A stretch of DNA of 64,000 bases from assembly GCA_020975725.1 (NCBI GenBank), contig QXJR01000026.1, positions 806,001 to 870,000 of the forward strand, written 5' to 3'. Every line of letters begins with the position of its first letter. Position 1 is the stretch's first letter. The notes beneath the pieces were generated by a model. It was not told the DNA's origin. It worked only from the letters and a program-made list of their open reading frames with translations, and made no database searches. The stretch is from Picocystis sp. L7 (taxonomy: Eukaryota; Chlorophyta; Picocystophyceae; Picocystales; Picocystaceae). Both the position numbers and the translations under genes were made by a program. Below are positions 1 to 8,729 of the stretch, piece by piece.

Positions 1-177
1 ATCGCTGTCCTCACTACTTTCGTTGTTTCGGTGTGCACTGGAGCCATGGCCGGTTGGGTGGTTGGGAAAGTGCAACTTCCATCTGTGAAGCAAAAGCTGG
101 CCGTGGAAGATTTGTACGAAGATTCCTTGTTTTGGAGTGAAGTGGAACCGGAGGGAGAATCCTCTCACGTACTTTGA
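1..177 (+). CDS. 3' end of an unidentified membrane protein gene (5' end outside window)
   Basis: Frame 1 is open from the first base to a TGA at 175-177, giving 58 residues. The first ~22 residues are strongly hydrophobic (IAVLTTFVVSVCTGAMAGWV) and look like a transmembrane segment. They are followed by a charged, acidic tail rich in E, D and S with no further hydrophobic stretch. The gene therefore enters the window from the left on the plus strand and ends with a short soluble C-terminus. No family could be recognised from so short a piece. The frame could be chance, but the hydrophobic-then-acidic pattern is protein-like. The next gene, a tRNA, is on the opposite strand. Confidence 0.45.
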   Translation: MAVLTTFVVSVCTGAMAGWVVGKVQLPSVKQKLAVEDLYEDSLFWSEVEPEGESSHVL

Positions 178-348
178 GCTCTTACCTGAAGCAATGCATA
201 CCTTGTGGATTTCCCCAAAAACAGAATGCCGTCCCATCGATTCCCGTTGCCTGATTCAAGCAGATGCGTTTCGCGATTGGTGCTGCTCCGTCCCATGTTG
301 TCTCCGCGCATGATCCCATGGTTCCATCCAATTTTTCCTTTTCCCACC

Positions 349-352
349 AAAA
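349..352 (-). terminator. Putative RNA polymerase III terminator of the permuted tRNA gene
   Basis: On the minus strand this is the first TTTT run downstream of the last encoded tRNA base (384), about 31 nt after the 5' half ends. A T4 run is the usual Pol III stop signal. Only short TTT runs occur between it and the tRNA. Confidence 0.5.
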
Positions 353-401
353 GCAGTGTGGACGTCTGAAACGCCTCCTGGTTCCCTAAGCGAGAATCAT
401 A

Positions 402-412
402 CCACTAGACCA
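402..412 (-). promoter_or_regulatory. Internal A box of the permuted tRNA gene
   Basis: TGGTCTAGTGG in the D arm fits the Pol III A-box consensus TRGYNNANNNG. Because the gene is permuted it lies downstream of the B box, the reverse of the normal order. Confidence 0.7.
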
Positions 413-503
413 ATCACCCACCCGACCTTCCAGGTGTACCTGGAGGAAGGGCTGGCTGCCTACGTTCGACCCCGGATCGACCGGGGGAGAGGGGGGTGAT
501 GGC

Positions 504-514
504 GGAATTGAACC
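504..514 (-). promoter_or_regulatory. Internal B box of the permuted tRNA gene
   Basis: GGTTCAATTCC in the T arm fits the B-box consensus GGTTCRANNCC. It precedes the A box by about 90 nt in the direction of transcription. Confidence 0.7.
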
Positions 515-785
515 GCCGACCTCTCGCACGTTAGTTGGGGGAGACTTCCTCGAAGGTGGGACGATGCCCCATCACACGACCCAGACTGTCACCGGTGGTC
601 AGGACTACCTTACTTGTATCATATCGTAGGGAGCGACACCGAACCGATGCCCTTCAACCCGTGGGAAGGACCCGAGAGTTTGATCGGATAGACCCGAAGA
701 CCATTGGGTCAAGTCCTCGGTTCGATCGGCGAAACGAACCAGAACGACTTTTACAACGACTCCTTGCGCGCTGTCGCGCGTCGAA

Positions 786-1506
786 ATGGCCGCCAGAAAG
801 TGCGCCACGCGGGCGCTGAGGACGCTTCTCGTCGAAAGAGAAGCTTGTACGGGGTATGGAGCAAGCAGGTGGACCCAAGGAGGCACGCGAGGAGCCCACG
901 GAGAGGCTCCCGTCGCTGCCTGCTCCGGCGTTCCAGGCGAAGTCCTGGAACGAAAGGTGAGGCGACGAGGACAAACCGATGCAGCACCATCTGTAGACGC
1001 GCTTGGAATGTCCGGCAGTCTTTCTCGACGCAGAGGTCTCCAGGACGCGCCAGGGCGAGCACGTCCGTGTACGCCGAAGGTTCTCGGCGACCACCAGAAA
1101 CCCTACAGCACACCCGACTGACCGGACGTTCTACCTGTGAATGGAACAATTACAGGTGACCATATTCAAACCAAGCCGTGTGGCCACTCAGCAGGGTTGG
1201 GGAAATACGATGGAATGGAAGATTGATTTTGGCGTGATGGACAAGTGGGAAAATCCACTGATGGGTTGGGTGTCCACAGGTGATCCAGTCGCGTGTGTTG
1301 GCAATGCGACTTTAACGTTTGATACCAAAGATGCTGCCATTGCGTTCTGCAAAAAGTATGGTTGGTCCTATGAGGTGGTGGAGCCTAACGAGAGTTCGAA
1401 AAGACGCCCGCAGCGCTTCCAGGGATACGCGGACAACTTTAGTGTCAAGCGCGGTGGCCTCCCGGTCCTCCCCGGTGAAAATGCCAAGCCCGAGGATGAT
1501 TGGTAA
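786..1506 (+). CDS. NDUFS4: NADH dehydrogenase (ubiquinone) iron-sulfur protein 4, complex I accessory subunit
   Basis: Two exons fit: 786-956 and 1156-1506, joined in phase 0 through donor AAG|GTGAGG and acceptor TTACAG|GTG. The product is about 173 residues. Exon 1 starts with an Arg-rich, acid-poor mitochondrial presequence (MAARKCATRALRTLL) and ends SGVPGEVLERK, a stretch conserved in plant homologues. Exon 2 continues VTIFKPSRVATQQGWG, WENPLMGWVSTGDP, a DTK-AAIAFCKKYGW stretch and YADNFSVKRGG, the signature of the NDUFS4 (18 kDa, AQDQ) family. The protein is a peripheral subunit at the matrix arm of respiratory complex I, near the NADH-oxidising module. Length is slightly above the usual 150-175 residues because of the presequence. 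The splice junction restores the conserved order exactly, so I am confident of the gene and fairly confident of the start. Confidence 0.92.
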
Positions 1507-1557
1507 TGCTTGATGTTTATTGTTGCAAAATGTTTACCACCGTAATTTTCCTTGGCA

Positions 1558-2735
1558 CTAGTGCGTGATATCATGTTTCTCGCTGGCCGTCTTAAGGGCT
1601 CTCGCCTTCTTGAACTCCGTGCGAAACCGTTCGCTGAAAAGCATGAGGAACGGCCACTGTGCTGCGATGAGTAGACGATTGCGCAGGTGAAGATTCGTCC
1701 ACGGGTACAGCTTGTTCACGGCGTGCACGCCAGTGCTGTAGACCCCTGCGATCAAGAGTGCCAAGGCCAGTGTTCCAGAGGGCCCTTGTGCCGTACCCGT
1801 CATGTGTCTGTTTGCTGGCAATCTACCGCCGTAGACCGTGACACTTTGCACGGTGTACGTCTTCCTGTATCCTTGCTGTCCGAACGCTTCTTCGCTGTGG
1901 TTTTCGGTCTTGTAATTCGTCCAACCGTTCTTGGTACGTGCGTTGTCTTCCAACCTTCGCGACTGTTCCAAGAGCCGTCGTGTGTCTTCCTCCATCCTCC
2001 GATCGAGCGCCTCGAACTCCCTGCTCATGGTGTACATTTGCCTCTCCATTTCGTCGAAGAAGCTGACGGACGGTTCCTGGAAGGAAGTCCTCGGTCGAAC
2101 GAGTCCACGTGAGGCATTCCTGCTCCTCCAGGCGCACGTCTGTTTGTTTCTGGCGGCACGCATCCCTTCAAACCCCTGTCGTGCGTCCTGTCCCTCTCTT
2201 TTCGCTTCGAAACGTCCGCCTTTTCGCCTGCCTTTTTCTTCCAGATTGGACCGTGCTGCGCACCGATCGTGTCACGTTCCACACGACCTTCCAGAAGACC
2301 TCGATCCACCGGTGTCCAAACGAGGGAAGACCGGTTGGAAACACACCGATAGTTGGGAGGCGATACCCAACTGTCCCCCTTTCGAGAGCGCCCCAGGCGA
2401 AGGGGCAGGGCCACGCCCACAGGGGTTGCCCCTCGAACCCCTCTTCGCGGAATTTCGTCACCCCAGCGTCACCCCGCTCGCAACCCAGCCCGATCTCCCG
2501 GGTCTAAACCGGATATCGACCCGGTCGAATCCTCCATTGACCCAACATTTAATCCAAGTAAGTTTCCGGTTCGATATCTCTTCCCTGCCTATTAAATTTC
2601 TCCCTCCCGAGCTGTACAGATCGCCTTCCGACCGACAGATCGACGAGAATGAAAGATGCTGCCGACGGGACGACGAACGAAACGCGCGCGCGACGCGGCA
2701 AGGACGACACGGCCGACGGACAGGACGTGCTTCAT
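1558..2735 (-). CDS. Unrecognised conserved-looking protein with coiled coil and C-terminal membrane segments
   Basis: The minus strand from about 2094 to 1558 encodes a continuous protein segment. It starts with a charged coiled-coil region (SFFDEMERQMYTMSREFEAL, then RRMEEDTRRLLEQSRRLED). A polar middle follows with YRKTYTVQSVTVYGG. Two hydrophobic stretches (TLALALLIAGVYSTGVHAV and LLIAAQWPFLMLF) and a basic tail end it. A likely acceptor is TTCCAG at about 2092. Upstream, an ATG at 2735 opens a short reading frame, MKHVLSVGRVVLAASRARFV, typical of a mitochondrial or plastid presequence. The donor that would join the two could not be settled, so the first exon is tentative. I do not recognise the family. 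The layout suggests an organelle inner-membrane protein with an N-terminal coiled coil. It converges on NDUFS4. Confidence 0.5.
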
Positions 2736-2945
2736 AGAGCGTAGAGCTGCGTGAGAGAAGTGGTAACGTGTGCGTGGGCTGGAACTGCTGGACGTGGAAA
2801 GGAGGCGCTCGTGGGTTTCAGCGACGTGGAACCACGCGGTCGTTCAAGTCGCACGCGGTGGCGACACTTTCGTGCCTCTTGAACGCTCGCGTCGTGCACA
2901 AGGAACGGTAGATGGCTAGTAGAAAAAAGGAAAGGGGGTGCACGC

Positions 2946-5198
2946 TCACGTCGACCGCGTCTGCTTGTATTTGTGGCGAAGGACTGTGTCCCAACTCAAC
3001 ACACCATAACGACGCTTGTGTCCAGCCTTCGCAGCAAATTGGAAGGCTGCTTTGACAGAATCAAACTGCTTCTCCGCTTCATCGAACGTAGTAACTTCTT
3101 TCCAGTTGTCTTGCAAGGACTCCTGGATAGCTAGCATTATCTTTCGGAAGCGGCGTAATCGCTCTCGGCCTTTCTTGTCACTGACCTCGCAAAGTTGAAT
3201 TAAACGCCATGGTCTGTGTCCACTGGCTGCATCACCGAGCATCCAATGATACCAAGACTTTTGAAGAGTCATATTTGGCACATAAAAGTCACTAGGAAGA
3301 GTCTTGTGTGCCTGCAAACCAAAATCAGCAAGGTTTGTTGGACGCTCCTGCGTTCTCGTTCGAACGGTGTTCCCTTCTTGGAGAAGTCGAGGCACGTCCT
3401 TCAATCCACTCTCTTCAAGGAGGCGTAGCACTGTCTTTTCAAGATTAGAAGCTGTGAGAGGTGCACCTTCAATCTTACCATCAGCAATGGCTTCATCCAA
3501 AGCATCTCGGAACAACTTTGGGAGTTGACTCAATTGCTCATCCACTCCGGGTATGAGCTTTGCTACTTGGTCCTTCACGATTCGCATGGACCGGAGCAAG
3601 GCACAATGTGGCGGCACACCTGTTGCACACAATTTGGCTTCCATGGCAAGAGGATTGTCTTGAAAGCCACTGAAAATCAAGGATTGCAACTTCTCCATTG
3701 CTTGCTTGTTGTTGATTGTCCTATCGGCCCACAACTTGTGGCCCAAAGGTAGTTGCTCACGTAACTTCAAAATGTGAAAGACAACACTAGCAAGACAGCG
3801 CCGAGCAACAGTAGGATTCACTTGATTCACGTCCATAGTGCTCTTGCAACACTCGTCGATGAAAGCCTCGTCTTCCTCTGTCTTTGGCATGAAGATGGGA
3901 GGAAGAATTGCCAACTCTTCCCCGTTCATAGGCAAGCCTGTCAATACACGGCCAACATGCTCATCTCCTGCTGAATCGTAACGACGATATGTGTCCTCCA
4001 CGCCCGGTTGTGTCCACCCAGCTCGCAAACTTATGGCCGACGAAGAAGGGCATGCCGTGCCACCTGCACTCGCATAAGTGGCCGCACCCTTTCGAAATGA
4101 GTGTGTCCCGACGCTTTGAGTAGTCATTCCGTTCTCTTCAAGAATATTCGCTATCTCCTTTGCCTTGGCATGCAACCCCACCCTAAATCGACGTGCACAT
4201 TCATCTTGAGATCCATGAAAAAGTGGCAAACTCCCATCACTATTGCCAACACGGGTGTTTGTCACGATGAGGTAGACCCCCAACGCAGTAATAGCACAAG
4301 TCCAAGGGGAAAGGGGGTTGGCGTAAATTGCCCGAGGGTACTTTGATAGTTTGCCATCTTGGTCCGTCTTTTGTTGGGCATAATAGATCAACAAATGGTC
4401 CTCTTTGCACTTGATATGGTTGACACTTATGTGCGAGATGTTGTCACTTCGTCCCATCAAGTTCCAAAGCATCGTCGCATACGTCCACCCAAAGGGACCA
4501 TACAACTTGTCACACGCAATCCTTTTGCAAAGCTCCGCATAGACCTTGAAAGGGAGTTCTGCCATTCCCTTTTCCACACTCATTCCACGTTTTTTTTTGC
4601 AACCGAACCCTACGCCGCTTCCATCCATTGAGCACTTGATTGACCGTCGGAGAGAGTTTGAGCCACACGTCGGTTTTGCCAAAGTCCTTGAAAAGCAAAT
4701 GCAAAGCAGCGCGGTATGACGATAGCCTACTCTCGGACAACTTTTTGAAGTCATCCTTCCAGCTCCAAATTGGCTCGAGTATTTTTGGGGGGTGAGGAGA
4801 TCCCAATGCAATGGCTCGATTGGTTCTTCACAATAGCTCGGTAGCAAAGAATAGATCATGGCTTCATCCGACGTCCCATTTCGTGGCCGAACCATGGCTA
4901 GGTTTGCCTCCACTTGCGAAGCGAAAGGTGCGTTCAAAGCATCATCGCCACTTTTGTACAAGTGCAAGAGAAAAGTCGCAGCACCATGTTTGTAACGATC
5001 CCGTGTTTTCATGTATGTGCTCCCACGTAGCTCTTCCACTAAATCCATTTGCCCTCCATCGCCTTCATGAAAAGTGTCTTGCTCGCATCCCCCACGTCCA
5101 TCAAGAACTGCACTTCGCGTTCCGTCTTGCGCACGAATCGCATTCGCACGTGCGTCGAGTTGCAGTTGGCGTGCATGCACGGAAGGTTCGTTCGCCAT
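2946..5198 (-). CDS. Tyrosine recombinase, Crypton-like DNA transposon or domesticated relative
   Basis: The 750-residue frame has the C-terminal catalytic pattern of tyrosine recombinases: an Arg in LMGRSDNISH, the H-x-x-R box in GTHSFRKGAATYASAG, a GW pair, and a probable nucleophile Tyr in DTYRRYDSAG. These map to roughly 4470-3960. The upstream SAM-like DNA-binding part (4.55-4.78 kb) reads best in a neighbouring frame (WKDDFKKLSESRLSSYR). The two frame changes fall at homopolymers, a C6A5 run near 4.78 kb and an A9 run near 4.59 kb. The reading frame is therefore either decayed twice or mis-sequenced. The ~300 residues after the catalytic domain have no recognised fold. Similar single-ORF recombinases with the HSFRKGAATY box occur in algal and oomycete genomes. 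Base composition is AT-richer than the flanking GC-rich intergenic DNA, which fits an inserted element. No terminal repeats or target duplications were found, as expected for Cryptons. Confidence 0.7.
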   Translation of the reverse strand: MANEPSVHARQLQLDARANAIRAQDGTRSAVLDGRGGCEQDTFHEGDGGQMDLVEELRGSTYMKTRDRYKHGAATFLLHLYKSGDDALNAPFASQVEANLAMVRPRNGTSDEAMIYSLLPSYCEEPIEPLHWDLLTPQKYSSQFGAGRMTSKSCPRVGYRHTALLCICFSRTLAKPTCGSNSLRRSIKCSMDGSGVGFGCKKKRGMSVEKGMAELPFKVYAELCKRIACDKLYGPFGWTYATMLWNLMGRSDNISHISVNHIKCKEDHLLIYYAQQKTDQDGKLSKYPRAIYANPLSPWTCAITALGVYLIVTNTRVGNSDGSLPLFHGSQDECARRFRVGLHAKAKEIANILEENGMTTQSVGTHSFRKGAATYASAGGTACPSSSAISLRAGWTQPGVEDTYRRYDSAGDEHVGRVLTGLPMNGEELAILPPIFMPKTEEDEAFIDECCKSTMDVNQVNPTVARRCLASVVFHILKLREQLPLGHKLWADRTINNKQAMEKLQSLIFSGFQDNPLAMEAKLCATGVPPHCALLRSMRIVKDQVAKLIPGVDEQLSQLPKLFRDALDEAIADGKIEGAPLTASNLEKTVLRLLEESGLKDVPRLLQEGNTVRTRTQERPTNLADFGLQAHKTLPSDFYVPNMTLQKSWYHWMLGDAASGHRPWRLIQLCEVSDKKGRERLRRFRKIMLAIQESLQDNWKEVTTFDEAEKQFDSVKAAFQFAAKAGHKRRYGVLSWDTVLRHKYKQTRST

Positions 5199-5213
5199 GG
5201 CCTCGTAGTCGGC

Positions 5214-5338
5214 GTCACCCTACGAGGGTGACGAAATTACCGGGATTTCCCTTCCTCTGGGCCCTTGTGTGGAAAACAGTGGGGAGAACAGACCGAAGGA
5301 AAACCCGTTCCGGTAATTTCGTCACCCTCCCAGGGTGA
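5214..5338. repeat. Hairpin-forming inverted repeat built from GTCACCC-N-GGGTGAC units
   Basis: GGGTGACGAAATTACCGG (5226-5243) is a perfect 18-bp inverted repeat of 5310-5327, with a 66-nt loop. Each arm is itself joined to a small palindrome: GTCACCCT-ACG-AGGGTGAC at 5214-5232 and GTCACCCT-CCC-AGGGTGA at 5321-5338. Two further relatives are nearby, GGGGTGACGAAAT at about 5370-5382 and ATTTCGTCACCCC at about 2452-2464. The copies sit on both sides of the recombinase gene, so they could mark a short non-autonomous element or a recombination site. Confidence 0.6.
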
Positions 5339-5339
5339 T

Positions 5340-6218
5340 CGAACCCCAAACCGGGCTGGATCTGGGGTGACGAAATGCCCAGAACCCTCCTTCCCGAGTG
5401 AGTGGGTGCACCTCGTCCACCACGTGCCACAATCCACGTGGTGGGCGTGGTCACCTTTGTCTTTCGGCCGTGTGCGTCGTAGGAAGGCGGAGCTTTGGAT
5501 CGAGGGATCGATCTGACCCACGTCCTTCTGTGAAATGGTAGAATGCAAGGGTTGGCACGTGAGAGGAATCGGGTGAGCAACACCACACACGGTGTGATGC
5601 GAATGGACGGGCTGCTTCTCTGCAGGTCACATGAATCTGGGCCATCACGCCAACAAGGTGCTCGGACGTGACAATCCATGCCTCGACCGCGAACGATCCT
5701 ACATGATTTTGGCCTTGGTATGCTCACCGCACTTCCTTTCAGTTTCCGATTGTCACCTTCCATGTCCCATCCATCTGGTCGTTGTTGTACGATGTCCAAC
5801 GGGAAACCTTTGCGCTTTGAATGGTCCGTTGAACCGCACGGCGGGCGCGTCCGATCCCGCGTCCGGTGGACCATGATCCTTCCCCGATCCGCGTGTCATG
5901 GACGCGTCGAACGGATGGGTGGGAACGCGCCTTGTGAGGTGATGTCCACCACAAACACCAGAGGATGGATGAGAAAGCCACTCCATAAACCCTCCTGTCC
6001 TCATCCTCCCATGGGAAGGGGGTGTGGGGTGTATCTGCTCGACCCCCGGGGTCGACCCTCCCCGGGTTTCTGAGGTGGCGAAATCGGGGAGTGGGGGTGT
6101 GGAGGGTGTGACTGGACGGGCGAAGCGGGCGAGGTCCAGAGACGAACCCGGACGCCATTTCGGACGAACGTCCGCTTCGAGCTCGACTTTGGCATCGAAG
6201 AGCGCCTTTCGGACCGCC
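5340..6218. other. Intergenic region upstream of KAS I
   Basis: About 880 nt of GC-rich DNA with no convincing coding exon. It contains the palindromic CCACGTGGTGGG near 5437-5448, which includes a G-box-like CACGTG core. It also holds one GGGGTGTATCTG motif (6027-6038), described separately. An in-frame ATG at 6024 could extend the KAS I reading frame, but the extension is low-complexity and unlike a transit peptide. Confidence 0.4.
6027..6038 (+). promoter_or_regulatory. GGGTGYATCTG motif upstream of KAS I
   Basis: GGGGTGTATCTG lies about 180 nt before the KAS I start. The same motif occurs in several copies upstream of the plastid ribosomal protein S21 and PII genes in this window, which suggests a shared promoter element. 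Function is inferred only from recurrence. Confidence 0.35.
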
Positions 6219-7753
6219 ATGGAGAGCCTCGTGGGATCCACGTGCACGTTCAAGGGATGCACGACGCGCAGGAGGAACACCAGGACCAACGGTGCGGATG
6301 CGAGCGCGTGGGTCCGAAAGGGAGGACGGCGGCGGACACCCGCGATGGAAAGCGCAGAAGAGAGCGGAGAAAAGGGCGTGAAGGTGCGGATGGCGGACGG
6401 TTCTGACGCGTGATCGACGCACACGTGACGTGGGAATCCTTGGACGTGTGGATGCGACGCACAGTGACCGTCACACGTGCCACCAAGGTGGTCCGAGAGA
6501 CCGATCCCAAGAAGAGGATCGTCATCACCGGCATGGGACTGGTTTCGTGCTTTGGCAACGACTACGAAAAGTTCTACGATGAACTTCTGGGAGGAAAAAG
6601 CGGGGTCATTGACATCGATCGATTCGATGCCTCGGCCTTTCCGACGAGGTTTGCAGCCCAGATCCAGAACTTCGACAACGAAGGGCTCATCGACGCGAAG
6701 AACGACCGCCGCCTAGATGCTGTGCTGCGGTACGGCCTCGTTGCTGGAAACAAGGCGCTTGCCGACGCTGGCCTCGATGCTGCGGGTCAGGAAAACCTCG
6801 ACAAAACCCGCGCAGGGATGCTCATCAGCTCGGGCATGGGAGGAATCACCGTCTTCCAAGATGGCGTCACCAACCTGGTCCAAAAAGGATACAAGAGGAT
6901 GTCCCCTTTCTTTATCCCCTATGCCATCACCAACATGGGAGGTGCCCTTCTTGCCATCGAGCACGGATGGATGGGTCCGAACTATTCCATTTCTACCGCA
7001 TGCGCCACGGCAAACTACGCGTTCCATGCAGCAGCAAACCACATGCGCCGGGGAGAAGCAGACATCATCGTTGCGGGAGGAATCGAAGCTCCCATCAATC
7101 CTACCGGATTGGGGGGATTTGTTGCTTGCAGGGCCCTTTCTAGTCAAAACAAGGAGCCTCAAAAAGCATCCAGGCCTTGGGATAAGAATCGCGATGGATT
7201 TGTCATGGGAGAAGGTGCTGGCGTCCTGGTCATGGAGACGTTAGAACACGCGCTCAAAAGGGGTGCAAAGATCCATGCTGAGTACTTGGGGGGTGCAATC
7301 ACATGTGATGCCCACCACATGACCGAGCCCAGAAAGGATGGCCTTGGGGTGAGCAGTTGCATTAAACTGGCATTGCAAGATGCACAGATTGAGCCGGATG
7401 CAGTGAACTATGTCAATGCACATGCCACTTCCACTCCTGCAGGAGATATGGCAGAGGTGGCAGCCATACAGAGCGTCTTTACTCAAAGATCCCACATGAA
7501 GATGAACGCCACCAAGTCCATGATTGGACATTGCCTGGGTGCTGCCGGTGGTCTCGAAGCCATTGCCACCATCCAGGCCATCAAAACAGGATATGTCCAC
7601 CCGTCTCTCAACCAAGATGACCTGGAGGAGGGAGTGGACATTGACACCGTGGTTGGTGCAAAGCAAGCCCACGATATTACGGTGGGCATTTCCAACTCTT
7701 TTGGTTTTGGGGGACACAACTCGGTCGTAGCTTTTGCGCCCTACGTGGAGTAG
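6219..7753 (+). CDS. KAS1: 3-oxoacyl-[acyl-carrier-protein] synthase I, plastid
   Basis: Condensing enzyme of plastid type II fatty acid synthesis, elongating acyl-ACP with malonyl-ACP. The main exon runs from about 6.46 kb to 7753. It opens with the hallmark DPKKRIVITGMGLVS, shared with plant KAS I rather than KAS II. The catalytic triad is visible: Cys in STACATANYAF (7001-7003), His in NAHATSTPAGD (7421-7423) and His in MIGHCLGAAGG (7529-7531). The C-terminus has the expected SNSFGFGGHNSVVAF. The ATG at 6219 opens an Arg/Ser/Thr-rich plastid transit peptide (MESLVGSTCTFKGCTTRRR). Its exon can end at 6383 (AAG|GTGCGG) and join in phase 0 to GTGGTCCGAGAG near 6489. A phase-1 alternative uses GCACAG at about 6462. 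The first-intron boundaries are therefore uncertain, the rest is not. It converges on DCP1 with a 101-bp gap. Confidence 0.93.
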
Positions 7754-7854
7754 AAGGGATCCTGACCGTGGTGGTTGCATCAGGCCAACCTGTTGTGTTT
7801 GTTGCTGTCCCTGGTAGAGAATCCATTGTTTCTGAGGAAGAAGCAAAAACGAAA

Positions 7855-8729
7855 TCATGATTCCATGAGCTCTTTGTAAAGCATTTCAATGAACTGGTCA
7901 TTCTTGACCAGCCTCTGCATTGCTGAGCGTAGTTTTTCCTTAGTAAGCTTCGCAGTAGATGAAGTGCCCTGTGCTGCGGAGAAGAAGGAAGGAGTGAGGA
8001 GCTTGGGGGAAGTGCCAGTAGCAGGTGTCGGGGTGGGTTTTATTGGGCTGAGGGGTGTAGCTTCTTCCTGTGCAGGCCCTTTCTCTGGCTCCGCAACCAC
8101 TTTGGCCTGCGAAAGTAATCGCATGATATCGCTTCCAACTACTTGTGCCCTTTCTTCCTCTCGAACGTGTTTGACCGGAGGGGCTGCGACCACCTTTGTG
8201 GGTTCCACGGGAGTCGCCACGCTGACGGCCTTTCCGGCCGTTCGTTGAAGGAAATCCACCACTGCAGCCAGCTCTCTCTTCTCGTAGAACCACACACCAA
8301 TCACTTGGCCTTCTTTGTTCCTATAAAGCAGATACGGCTCGCTCACTTCGTAGGAGAAGTCTTCCTGCAGATCCTCTACGACGTTTTCGGTGCTCAGCCT
8401 GTTGAGTACGCAGAACTGGAACTCTGGCGCCGACTTCCTGCACCGGTTTCGACCCAAGGTTGGATCCAACGATCAGCATTCGGTCCTTTCGATCCACATC
8501 TATCTCCTTTCGCATCGTTTTGTTTCGTTTCGACGCACCTCTGGACGACAAACAGCGCTCCTTCCACCTGCTTCCTGGCCCAGGTCTTCGTCTGGGTGTC
8601 GAAGTCGTAGAGCGTGACGTGTCCTGCCTTGACCAGCACGTCCACCACGTCTGGATCCATCCTCTGCAGCACGGACAGGTTGATCTTCTGCGTCGTGGCC
8701 ATGTCGGTGAGCTGCTTTCCGCGCACCAT
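7855..8729 (-). CDS. DCP1: mRNA-decapping enzyme subunit 1
   Basis: Activator subunit of the DCP2 decapping enzyme in cytoplasmic P-bodies. Two exons, 8729-8539 and 8437-7855, are joined in phase 2 (CCAGAG|GTGCGT and GTGCAG|GAAG). The junction yields FVVQR-KSAPEFQFCVLNR as in plant DCP1. The EVH1 fold comes first: INLSVLQRMDPDVVDVLV, HVTLYDFDTQTKTWARK, VEGALFVVQR, then EVSEPYLLYRN and GVWFYEKRE. A Pro/Thr/Glu-rich linker follows. The C-terminal trimerisation helix ends the protein (LTKEKLRSAMQRLVKNDQFI). About 257 residues, shorter than the ~370 of land plants because the linker is short. Met at 8729 is chosen. Met at 8702 or 8780 are alternatives, because nothing conserved lies before INLSVLQR. 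Confidence 0.92.

Larger units (their letters stand above)
384..528 (-). tRNA. Circularly permuted tRNA-Pro (anticodon AGG)
   Basis: Read on the minus strand, the 3' half of the tRNA comes first (528 to 493), then a 73-nt spacer (492-420), then the 5' half (419 to 384). 5' half: acceptor GGGTGAT (419-413), TG linker, proline-type D arm, anticodon stem CTCGC (394-390) and loop TTAGGG with AGG at 387-385. 3' half: T38 (528), stem GCGAG (527-523), variable AGGTC (522-518), T arm GGCGG-TTCAATT-CCGCC (517-501), acceptor ATCACCC (500-494) and discriminator C (493). All 7 acceptor, 5 anticodon-stem and 5 T-stem pairs are Watson-Crick when the halves are folded together. CCA is not encoded. Upstream CTAA (534-531) can pair with TTAG (389-386), leaving a 3-nt CGT bulge, which is the sort of structure the tRNA splicing endonuclease cuts. 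Permuted tRNA genes are known from Cyanidioschyzon, prasinophyte green algae and a chlorarachniophyte nucleomorph. They mature through a circular intermediate. Confidence 0.93.
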
